DNA of 64,000 nucleotides from NCBI GenBank assembly GCA_964601225.1, contig CAZRMM010000003.1, forward strand, positions 54,338 to 118,337, given 5' to 3'. The stretch is from CAYRGC01 sp964601225 (GTDB lineage: Bacteria > Patescibacteriota > Gracilibacteria > Peribacterales > Peribacteraceae). A model generated the notes under the pieces. The model saw only the letters and a program-made list of their open reading frames with translations, was not told where the DNA came from and searched no databases. Shown piece by piece: positions 47,106-56,400 of this stretch (its first letter is position 1; every line of letters begins with the position of its first letter). Made by a program: the position numbers and the translations under genes.

Positions 47106-49250
47106 TCAGAGCCCCAGATCCGCGGCGATCGCCTTCATAGCCTCAAGCGTCAGGCCGATCATCTCATCGAGCGGCACCCCGAGGAGCTCCTCGCACGCTT
47201 GGATCTGCTTGCGATCCACCTGGGCCGCGAACCCTTTGTCCTTCAATTTCTTCTTCACGGAACTCACTTCGACGTCCGCAAGCTTCTTACTCGGGCGCAC
47301 GAGCGTCACCGCGATGATGAAGCCCGTGAGCTCGTCGACGCAGTAGAGAGCCTTCCGGAGCATCGTGTTGAGCGGATAGTCGGCTCCGTACATGGCGGCA
47401 TAGTGCGCACGGATATCACCGAGCAATTCCTGTGGCGCTTTGATCTCCGCGAGCATCTGTTCCAATGTGGTACCACAGTGTTTTTCGGCATCCTTCTGCA
47501 GATGATCCCAGTCGAGGTCATGGAGCATGCCCGCGACCTTCCATGTGGCGGGATCGCCGCCGAACTTCTTGCCGAGCGCCTCCATGGCGGCACCGGTGGC
47601 GAGTAAGTGGGCCCGGGTTTGGTCCGCATGCTTCTCGATGAGGCCGTGGGCGGCGGGGAGAAGATGTCCGTATTCCAAATGTTGTGCCGGAAGTGAGAGC
47701 GTCGAAGACGCAGGAGATGTTGAGGACGCAATGGACGCAGAAGAAGATGTCTTCTTTTGCGTCTCGTGCGTCTTCTCCGTCCTTTGCGTCTCACCCAGCG
47801 GCTTCATCAACGGAAACAGCACCACGTCCCTCAAATTGGTCTGTTGCGTCAGAAGCGCCACGATGCGGTCGATTCCCATGCCCCAACCGGAACAAGGCGG
47901 GCAGCCGTACTCGAGGGCCGTCACGAACTCATCATCCTTCTTGTGGGCTTCCGTATCGCCTCCTGCATTTGCCTTAGCCTGTTCTTCAAACCGCTCGGCC
48001 TGATCAACGGGGTCGATGAGCTCCGAATAGGCGTTCACGATCTCCCATCCGCCCACGACCAACTGGAAGCGGTCAGTGATGCCCGGATTCTCATCATTTC
48101 GGCGTGCCAAAGGGCTCAACTCGATTGGGTGCTGAATAATAAACGTCGGCTGGACCAGGATCGGACGGCTGACTTTCTTGTACAGCTGGTCAATAAGGTT
48201 GCCTCGACCAAGTTTGGAGACGTCAATATCGAGTTTCACCGACTTCGACTTCATGGCTTCCCTCAGGGCTCCCGGAGTTTTGTGATCCTCGATGTCGATG
48301 CCGCAAGAGGCTTTGATGGCGTCGCGGATCGTGAGCCGGGGCCACGGCGGGGCGAAGTCCACCTCCACGAGCGTGCCGTCGCGGTCGGGGATCTTCACTT
48401 TGGTGGTGCCGAGGATGTCTTTGAGGAGGGTGGAGAGGAGTTCCTCCGTGAACTTCATGTTCTCCACGTAGTCCCAGTACGCGGCGTAGTGCTCCACCAT
48501 CGTGAAGTCCTGGAGGTGGCTCGGGTCGAGGCCTTCGTTGCGGAAGACTCTGGCCACTTCGAACACGCGGTCGAATCCGCCGACGAGACATTCCTTGAGG
48601 AACGTCTCCGGGGCGATGCGCAGGTACACGTCGAGGTCGTACGCGGCGTGATGCGTCACGAACGGCGTTGCGAGCGCGCCGGAAGCCGCATTCGTGAGCA
48701 CGGGTGTCTCCGTTTCGATGAACCCGCGCGACCAGTAGAACTCGCGAAGCTTCCGGAGGAACAAACTTCGCATCTGGAAGCGATCAAACGTCTCTCGGTT
48801 GCTACTCAAATCCAGGTACCGCTGGCGCCACGCGGTCTCCTGATCGGCGACGCCGTGCCACTTTTCGGGGGGTTGGCGAAGCGCCTTGCTGAGCATCGTC
48901 CAGCTTTTGAGAAGGACGGTCGGTTCACCCGTTTTCGTCGTGAAGCGCTCGCCGGTGACGCCGATGAAGTCGCCGAGGTCGATGGTCTTCACAAGTTCTT
49001 TACATTTCTCCTTCCCTAAGTCTTCTTCGCGGAAGAGTACCTGCATGCGACCGGTGTGGTCTTGGAGCGTGAGGAAGTTCATCTTCCCCATGTCGCGCAC
49101 GAGCATCACGCGGCCCGCGACCGTGAGCGGCGTGCCGTCCGTCGTCTTCGCCGCGTCGCCGAGGACGTGGGAGCGGTCGAACTTCGCGGCGTACGGAAGA
49201 ACGCCCTTGGCGCGGAGATCGTTGGCTTTCTGCAGTCGGATGGGGTCCAT
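47106..49250 (-). CDS. lysS: Lysyl-tRNA synthetase fused to an HD-superfamily hydrolase
   Basis: 714 residues. Residues 1-480 are class II LysRS: N-terminal OB fold (TVAGRVMLVRDMGKMNFLTL), motif 1 region (TPVLTNAASGA), motif 2 (VFRNEGLDPSHLQDFTMVEHY) and motif 3 (GWGMGIDRIVALL). A Ser/Thr/Lys-rich linker (about 484-519) is encoded by a GACGCA inverted repeat. Residues about 523-714 are an HD domain of the COG2316 type: H in EYGHLLPA/ADQTRAHLLATG, the HD doublet in AGMLHDLDWDH, ALYCVDELTGFIIAVTLVRPSKKL and a closing IAADLGL. I know of no standard LysRS with this partner. Start ATG 49250, TATCCT ending 9 nt upstream; a TTG at 49259 also lies in frame. Confidence 0.9.
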   Translation of the reverse strand: MDPIRLQKANDLRAKGVLPYAAKFDRSHVLGDAAKTTDGTPLTVAGRVMLVRDMGKMNFLTLQDHTGRMQVLFREEDLGKEKCKELVKTIDLGDFIGVTGERFTTKTGEPTVLLKSWTMLSKALRQPPEKWHGVADQETAWRQRYLDLSSNRETFDRFQMRSLFLRKLREFYWSRGFIETETPVLTNAASGALATPFVTHHAAYDLDVYLRIAPETFLKECLVGGFDRVFEVARVFRNEGLDPSHLQDFTMVEHYAAYWDYVENMKFTEELLSTLLKDILGTTKVKIPDRDGTLVEVDFAPPWPRLTIRDAIKASCGIDIEDHKTPGALREAMKSKSVKLDIDVSKLGRGNLIDQLYKKVSRPILVQPTFIIQHPIELSPLARRNDENPGITDRFQLVVGGWEIVNAYSELIDPVDQAERFEEQAKANAGGDTEAHKKDDEFVTALEYGCPPCSGWGMGIDRIVALLTQQTNLRDVVLFPLMKPLGETQRTEKTHETQKKTSSSASIASSTSPASSTLSLPAQHLEYGHLLPAAHGLIEKHADQTRAHLLATGAAMEALGKKFGGDPATWKVAGMLHDLDWDHLQKDAEKHCGTTLEQMLAEIKAPQELLGDIRAHYAAMYGADYPLNTMLRKALYCVDELTGFIIAVTLVRPSKKLADVEVSSVKKKLKDKGFAAQVDRKQIQACEELLGVPLDEMIGLTLEAMKAIAADLGL
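47704..47790. repeat. GACGCA inverted repeat forming the LysRS-HD linker
   Basis: Left arm with GAAGACGCAGGAG, GAGGACGCAATGGACGCAGA; right arm with TTTTGCGTCTCGTGCGTCTTC and CCTTTGCGTCTC. Same words as the intergenic copy at 8698-8787. The reading frame stays open through it. Confidence 0.8.
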
Positions 49251-49356
49251 AGGACTCAAAGGATAGAGGCAAATCGGATATTTGTCCTAAGTCCAAAGGC
49301 GGCGCTTATTATTGCTAAATTATTAAATTTGTGTTAAAATAATAAGAAACTTCCGC

Positions 49357-52300
49357 ATGCTCTTCGTTCACACAAAAACCATCGCGCGGTTACAGATTCT
49401 CCTCATGGTGATGCTTTTTTTGCCTGCACAGATTGCGCGGGCAAATTCTTCAGTGAGTGCATGTGGAGAGACATTGAGTACCCCGGGCGAAACGTACGAG
49501 CTCACGCAAAATATTTCCATCGATAGCGCGGACTGTCTCACGGTCACAGCCGATAACGTGACCATCGACGGTATGGGATTGTATTCGATCACGGTGACGA
49601 CATCGGGAACAGCGATCAATGCCTCCGGAACAGCGGCGCCAGGACACTCCGTTACCATTCAAAATCTGACGATCAATGCTTCTGGCCTCTCGGCTATCAA
49701 TACCAACGGTGACGGTGGCGCAAATAATGGCGGTGCAATCACGGTCACGGATTCCACAATTACCGGCTCCATCACTGCCAACGGAGGCCAAATTAATACA
49801 AGCGGATATGCAGGAAATGGTGGCACCGTGAGTATTAATAATTCCACAACGGATGATATTAGTAGTAACGGAGGCATCGGCACGTTTGACGGCAGTGCCC
49901 GCGGAGGAAATGCTGGTTCAATAACAGTGATCAACGGATCTGCTGTTGGGAACATTTCGGCTGAAGGAGGCGATGCGAATCTGTCAGGAGGCACAGGCGG
50001 AGCTGTCTCCGTACAAAATTCCACAAGTGATAATATTACGACTATAGGTGGTGCAGTTACTCAAAGCATAGCCACAGCGGGGGATGGAGGTACTGTTTCT
50101 ATTTCCGCGTCCACGGTCGGGAATATTAATTCCTCCGGAGGAGAAACAGGTGGAACGCCCGGCTTCCCCGCCGATGCCGCAGTGGTCACCGTTACAGGAG
50201 CTTCTGTTACAGGCGATATCACATCCGATGGTGGAGATGGCAACGGCAGCTCGGCACTTGGAGGGGATGGTGCCCAGATGATCATTGCAGATGCAGCCAC
50301 GGTGGGAGCGCTTAGCTGCGTAGGGGGAATAGGAAATCCAAATGGGACCAGTTGTACCAATCCCGCCATAGTCTCTTTATCTCCGGCTGATGATGGTACG
50401 GATATCGCCACAGACACGGACTTGTCGATCACTCTTGATGAGATTGTGTACATCGTGAATGGAGCCACTATTTCCATTTATAAAACCCTTGGTGACGTCC
50501 TGGCAGAACAAATCACCACTCCGTCCGCCTCGGTAACTGGGAATGGTACGACAACCATCTCCATCGATCGCAGTGTCCAATTGGAGGATGGCCACGAGTA
50601 TTATGTGCAGATCAGTGCGGGGGCATTCAAGGATACGATGCGTTCGACGTTTGGGGGTATCGCGGATGAAACAACCTGGTCATTTACGACCGTGGTGGAT
50701 TCCATCGCCCCCACGCTCAGCAGTTTTACCGCATCCGCAGGCAGCAACACGATCGTCCTCACCTACAGCGAAGACTTGGACGAAACATCCGTTCCCGCTG
50801 CGGGAGATTTTGCCGTCACTTCAGACGGGAGTCCGCTCACGGTCAACAGCGTCGCAGTGAATGGAACGGATATTACGCTGACGATGTCCGCGAACATTGC
50901 CGCGGCTGCGGATATTCTTTTGGACTACACGCCTGGCGTGGATCCCGTTCGCGATGATGCAACAACGCCCAATAATGCCGCCGCACTTACCGAACAGCCA
51001 GTCTTACCAGGTGATGCACCTGATCTGATCGCTACCGACTCAGGTCGCTCCTCGACTGATAACATCACCACCGATACCACACCGCTCACTACGTCCACAT
51101 GTATGGGGTTGGACGACACGCATACCGTACAGTGGTATCTCAACGGTGTGGCGTCAGGAGTGCCTGTTACGTGTTCCAGCGACAATACCACGTTTGCCGC
51201 GGGAGTATCGGGATTGGCCGCAGGAAGCTATGCGGTTCGCCATGCAGTTTCCAAAGACGGCGTCTTCAGCGCACGCGGTCCCACGCTCACGCTTGTCATC
51301 GATACCTCTGCGCCTTCCGCTCCAGGCGCCGCGCCCGATCTGGCCGCCGGCTCCGATTCTGGCGTCAACACGGACAACATCACGAACGACCAGACCCCAA
51401 CGTTCACAGGAGACTGCGATGCCGATGACGACGTGCAGCTCTTCATCAACGGCGTGTCTACAGGTTCAGCCGATACATGTACCGACGCGAATGATACGTA
51501 TTCCGTGACAGCGGGATCCATCAGTACAGACGGCTCGTACAACTTCACGGTGAAGTTCACGGACGCTGCCGGAAACACCAGTACGGCGAGCGCGGCGTTG
51601 TCCGTCACGATCGATACCGTGACAGATACTCCCGTGATCACCTCACCCGCGGACGGCACGAGCACGAATGACAATACGCCAACGTTTTCTGGGACCACGG
51701 AAGCGAATGCGACCGTCACGGTGAAAGAGGGTTCCAACACTCTCTGTACGGATAACACGACGAGCGGCGGCACATGGAGCTGTACGTCATCCACGCTTCT
51801 CGATAGCGATTATTCTGTGATCGCGTCCGCCGTGGATCCTGCAAGCAACGCCGCAGCGCTTTCTTCTGCCGTGGACATCACGGTAGACACGGCTCTGCCT
51901 TCGGCTCCGGGCACGCCGGATTTGATAGCGGGATCTGATACTGGCACGAATAGTGACAACATCACTGCAGACAGCACGCCCTCGATCACTGTTACCTGCG
52001 AAATCGGCAGCACGATCAAGCTCTTTGAGGACAGCGATACCGTGACCCCGGTCTACAGCGATGAATGCGATGACGGTACTGAAGAGATCACGCTGAGTCT
52101 CACTGACAATGCCTACATCTACTATGCTTCGCAGACGGATGATGCCGATAATGATTCTGCGGACAGTGCCACGCTTGCACTCACGATCGATTCTTCCGCG
52201 TCCGCACCGACGATCGGTTCGCCTTCCGACGGCTCCACTATTGTCTTTGCCGATACCCTAACCGTCTCCGGATCCTGCGAAACAAATGGCACGGTGTACG

Positions 52301-53259
52301 TCGCCAATGCCAATATCACGGGTACTCCCGTCAGCGGCTCATGTACCGGCGGTGCGTATTCCATCGATGTCACGTGGGTCGCCCTCACGACGGGGACGAA
52401 TGTCCTCTCTGTCACGCAGATCGATGTCGCGGGCAACGCCTCTCCTGCTCGCACGGTGAGTGTTGGAGACGGAGTGGCTTCGTCTTCCAGTTCGTCTTCC
52501 GACGCGCCCGTTACCGGTCCGACTGGCGGTGGTCGCGGCAACGGGACAGCCCTTCAGGAAGCGCTACAAAAAGCCATAGAACGCGATCCAAAGTTCTCGT
52601 CCCATTTGGGATCGTCAGCACGCAAGCTCTTCCAGGGTTCTGCCCCGCTTACGACATGCGTGCTTCCAGGACATGTTCCGGATGCTCGTGTGTATGTCGG
52701 TGCCGAATTCTTTTCCGACGTCGCGGCCGATGCCTGGTATCGCGACAATATTCTCAGCCTCTCTCGTCGGGGGATTGTCACCGGTTTCCGCGCCAGCGAT
52801 GGCGAGCTCGAAGGACTCTTCCGCGCCGACAATCCAACGCTTGTCGCGGAGGCGCTGCAAATGGCGCTCCTGGCTCGTGGCGAAGAATTCGCGAATACCC
52901 CAGGACTCGGCTGGTTCCGTCCGACGATGGAACGTGGCGGCGATCTTGGGTTGAACCTTTCCCGACACATGCCCCTTTCCTCGATCACGCGCGCAGAGAC
53001 CGCGGAACTTTTCGTGGAAGTATTCGGTATGCATGCCGACGGTGCCGTTTCGCCGTTCGCAGACGTTCCCGTGGATCACCGTTCCGCCAGGGCGATCGCC
53101 TTACTCTCGTCGCTCAATGTCCTTCGCGGTGATCGCGACGAGAAGATCATGTACAGACCCGAGGAACCCATCTCCCGCGCGGAATTCACCGTAGCGCTCG
53201 ATCGCTTGATTCAACGGGTGCGGTCACTGCCCATCGTCGAACGGCCGGAATGCCGCTGA
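49357..53259 (+). CDS. SLH-domain surface protein with beta-helix and Ig-like domains
   Basis: 1300 residues. Signal peptide (LQILLMVMLFLPAQIARA), then a Gly/Asn/Thr-rich right-handed-beta-helix-like region (about 30-330; GNGGTVSINNSTTDD repeats), an SbsA-type Ig domain (SLSPADDGTDIATDTDLSIT) and several Ig-like repeats with the DNITNDQTPTFTG motif. A Ser-rich linker (about 1050) leads to three C-terminal SLH domains (FFSDVAADAWYRDN; SSITRAETAEL; FADVPVDHRSARA and SRAEFTVALDRL). Anchored to the wall by SLH. Paralogue of the next gene. Upstream TAAAAT (49335-49340) is a possible -10, giving a leader of about 10 nt. Confidence 0.9.
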   Translation: MLFVHTKTIARLQILLMVMLFLPAQIARANSSVSACGETLSTPGETYELTQNISIDSADCLTVTADNVTIDGMGLYSITVTTSGTAINASGTAAPGHSVTIQNLTINASGLSAINTNGDGGANNGGAITVTDSTITGSITANGGQINTSGYAGNGGTVSINNSTTDDISSNGGIGTFDGSARGGNAGSITVINGSAVGNISAEGGDANLSGGTGGAVSVQNSTSDNITTIGGAVTQSIATAGDGGTVSISASTVGNINSSGGETGGTPGFPADAAVVTVTGASVTGDITSDGGDGNGSSALGGDGAQMIIADAATVGALSCVGGIGNPNGTSCTNPAIVSLSPADDGTDIATDTDLSITLDEIVYIVNGATISIYKTLGDVLAEQITTPSASVTGNGTTTISIDRSVQLEDGHEYYVQISAGAFKDTMRSTFGGIADETTWSFTTVVDSIAPTLSSFTASAGSNTIVLTYSEDLDETSVPAAGDFAVTSDGSPLTVNSVAVNGTDITLTMSANIAAAADILLDYTPGVDPVRDDATTPNNAAALTEQPVLPGDAPDLIATDSGRSSTDNITTDTTPLTTSTCMGLDDTHTVQWYLNGVASGVPVTCSSDNTTFAAGVSGLAAGSYAVRHAVSKDGVFSARGPTLTLVIDTSAPSAPGAAPDLAAGSDSGVNTDNITNDQTPTFTGDCDADDDVQLFINGVSTGSADTCTDANDTYSVTAGSISTDGSYNFTVKFTDAAGNTSTASAALSVTIDTVTDTPVITSPADGTSTNDNTPTFSGTTEANATVTVKEGSNTLCTDNTTSGGTWSCTSSTLLDSDYSVIASAVDPASNAAALSSAVDITVDTALPSAPGTPDLIAGSDTGTNSDNITADSTPSITVTCEIGSTIKLFEDSDTVTPVYSDECDDGTEEITLSLTDNAYIYYASQTDDADNDSADSATLALTIDSSASAPTIGSPSDGSTIVFADTLTVSGSCETNGTVYVANANITGTPVSGSCTGGAYSIDVTWVALTTGTNVLSVTQIDVAGNASPARTVSVGDGVASSSSSSSDAPVTGPTGGGRGNGTALQEALQKAIERDPKFSSHLGSSARKLFQGSAPLTTCVLPGHVPDARVYVGAEFFSDVAADAWYRDNILSLSRRGIVTGFRASDGELEGLFRADNPTLVAEALQMALLARGEEFANTPGLGWFRPTMERGGDLGLNLSRHMPLSSITRAETAELFVEVFGMHADGAVSPFADVPVDHRSARAIALLSSLNVLRGDRDEKIMYRPEEPISRAEFTVALDRLIQRVRSLPIVERPECR

Positions 53260-53434
53260 TGGCGGCTTAGGGGAAATCACCTCCTTTACTCGGAGATCAT
53301 GGGCTTTTTTGCAGTCGGATGCGGTCCACGGGGTGAGGGGCCTTTGGCCAAAATCGTCGAATATGGAGAGTGGAGATCCCCCGCGGAAATGAGCCGAAAA
53401 TACACTGTATTTAGAATGTTTTCCGCTACCCGCT
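53260..53434 (+). other. Spacer between two surface-protein genes
   Basis: Starts with a GCCGCTGATGGCGGC hairpin right at the stop codon of the upstream gene, which may be a weak terminator. Nothing else recognised. Confidence 0.4.
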
Positions 53435-53480
53435 GCGGTTAATTTCTGCTATACTTCGCGGTTAATTTCTGCTATACTTC
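53435..53480 (+). repeat. Perfect tandem duplication of a 23-bp promoter segment
   Basis: Two abutting identical 23-mers, 53435-53457 and 53458-53480, each beginning GCGGTTAATTTC and ending TGCTATACTTC. Each contains a TATACT -10; the second (53473-53478) ends 6 nt before ATG 53485, so it gives a leaderless transcript, and the first would give a 23-nt leader. Confidence 0.9.
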
Positions 53481-53484
53481 TTTG

Positions 53485-56400
53485 ATGACCTCGAATCAAG
53501 ACAGCCAACACGCACATACAGCCGCGCATGCGCTGAAACAGCAGATGAGCGGGTTCCTCGTGGCGGTCATCATCATGGGATTCATGTCTCCGCTTCGAGC
53601 GTGGGCGACGGATACGCCCGTAGATGCGCCCGATCTCGCTGCCGGATCAGACACCGGAGTAAGTGATACGGATAACATTACGACTACAAACCCGACGTTT
53701 ACCGGATCATGTACCACCGGAAATACGATCAAAATATATTATAATGCTGCGGCTTCTGATTCGGGCGTGTGTGTCGATGGGGCATTTTCGATTTTTGTAG
53801 ATGATGGTTTGAATAACAGTGCGAACGAATACAGTTATACAGAAGATGACGGTGTCACAGGTGAGAGTTCCCCGAGTCCGGGATTGACTGTCACGATTGA
53901 TAATACAGCTCCATCCGCGGTAACCATTAGTACTCCTGTGGGCGCATCGACTGTCACGGATACCACTCCCACAGTTGGTGGAACGGGAGGAGAAGCTTCT
54001 GCGACAGTCACGGTCAAAGAAGGAGTTACCACACTGTGTACTTCCGCAGTGGATGGCGGCAACTGGAGTTGCGATACGAGTGCACTCTCACAAGGCAGTC
54101 ATACGCTCACGGTGACTCAGGAAGATCTCGCAGGAAATGTGTCTTCTGGAACAGATGTCACGTTCACAGTCGATTCCAATGCTCCCACTATTTCTTCTCT
54201 TAGCCCCGCTGATGATGCGACTGGCGTAAGTCCGACCGCTAATCTCGTTATCACTTTTAACGAAGTAGTGAATGCGGTGGCTGCCGGTACCGTTACCATC
54301 AAGCGTACAAGTGACGATGCGACGATCGAGACCATCGATGTCACGTCGGGCCAGGTGACTGGTGGTGGCACGGATACGATCACGGTCAACCCCGCGACGA
54401 CGTTCGCAAACGAATCGTATTACATCCTCATCAGCGCGGCGGCGTTCGAAGATGCAATCGGTAACGATCATGCGGGCATTGCTACAGCCGGGGCGTGGAG
54501 CTTCACTGCAGCCCAAATTGGTGCCTGTGCGGCTTTGACCATTCCGAACCAGGCCTATTACCTTAGTGGTGATATTGCTAGCGTCAGCGGCGATTGTTTC
54601 ACAGTGACTGCGAGTGGGATCACTGTAGAAGGGCAGAACCATACGGTCTCGGGCCCGGGTGCCGGAGCTGCTGCATTCAATGCGGAGGGTTACGATATCG
54701 CTGTCAATGATCTCGCGATCGAAGATTTCGAAATCGCTGCGACGACGGACAGGTCCGGGGATGGCGGAGGAGGATTAATCACCTTCGATGCCGTCGATGC
54801 GTCCGCGAGTAATCTCTCAGCCAATGCGGGAACCGGACAGAACCATGCGGGAGGTTCCATTACCCTGACAGATTCCGCTGTGGGAGCGATCGTTGGTCAC
54901 GGCAGCGTTACGTCAACCGGTGTTGGAGGGAATGGCAGCGCTGTCACCTTGATCAGATCGATTACCGGTAATATCGACGTCTCCGGCGGAAGTTGCACCA
55001 CTACGGATTGGGCCGGCCATGGTGGAGTGGTGACGGTTATTAGTTCTACGACGGGCACTATCACTGCGAATGGTGGAGACAATACACATAGGGCAGGCAA
55101 CGGTACTCAAATGATCATCAGTGACGATTCCACGGTCGGCACCCTCAGTTGTGTGACAGGAGCCGGAGGTTCGTCAGGTACCTCCTGTGCCGATCCGACT
55201 GTCTCCACACTCTCTCCGGCCGATGACGCCACGGGAGTTTCCGTCACGGCAAACCTCGTGCTCACGTTCGATGAAGCGGTGCGCACGATGACCGGAGGCA
55301 CGATCATTATTTACAAGTCGTCCGACGATTCCACGTTCGAAAGCATCACGTTGCCGTCATCCAAGGTCACCGGTTACAACACGACTGCCATCACCATCAA
55401 TCCCGCAGGAAGTTTTGAAGGCAACACGCAGTACTATGTCCAAGTAAGCACTGCCGCTTTCCGCGACACAATGCGCGCCGAGTACGCGGGACTTCTGGAT
55501 ACGACGAGTTGGAGCTTCACGACGGGTGCTTCCGGCACTGTCACGGGCACGCCAGATCTTGCCGCCGCTTCTGACTTGGGTGCATCCTCCACCGACAACA
55601 CGACGTCCGACAATACGCCGACGTTCGATATCACCTGCACCGCGGGTGCAACGGTTCAGCTGCGCGAAAGCACCACGACGCTCGCATCAGGAACCTGTGC
55701 CGGCGGTGGAACGATCAGCCTTACGTCTTCCACGCTCAGTGATGCCGCCCATACCATCACCGCGCGTGAGGATTCTGGCGGAGGATACGGAGCCGACAGC
55801 TCTGGCCTTTCCGTGACGATCGATACGTCTGCACCTGCTGCTACCGGCACGCCCGATCTTCTGACGGCTGACGACAGCGGCGCGAGCAGTACGGACGACA
55901 TCACCTCCGATACCACGCCGCGCTTCACGGTGTCCTGCGCAGGCACCAACACCGTCACGCTCAAGGCCAACGGTTCATCCGTCGGTACCGGTACCTGCAG
56001 TTCGTCCACGGTCACGATCACGGCCTCGGCTCTGTCTGAGACCGCGCATACGATGACTGCCACGCAGACGGACACGGCGGGTAACGAGTCGACGGCGTCA
56101 TCGTCGCTCTCCGTCACGATCGATGCGACCGTGCCGACGGTGACGGACGTTACATCGTCCACCACGAACGCCACGATCGGCAGCGGCTCGACGGTCTCCA
56201 TTCAGGTGACGTTCTCCTCCGCCGTGCTTGTTACCGGAACGCCGCGTCTCACGCTTGAGACGGGATCGAGTGACGCCGTCATTGACTACGTGTCCGGCAC
56301 AACCACGAGCAGTCTCACGTTCACGTACGTCGTGCGCCGAGGTGACAGTTCCTCCGATCTCGATTACGTCGCTACGAACTCGCTCGCGCTCAACGGCGGC

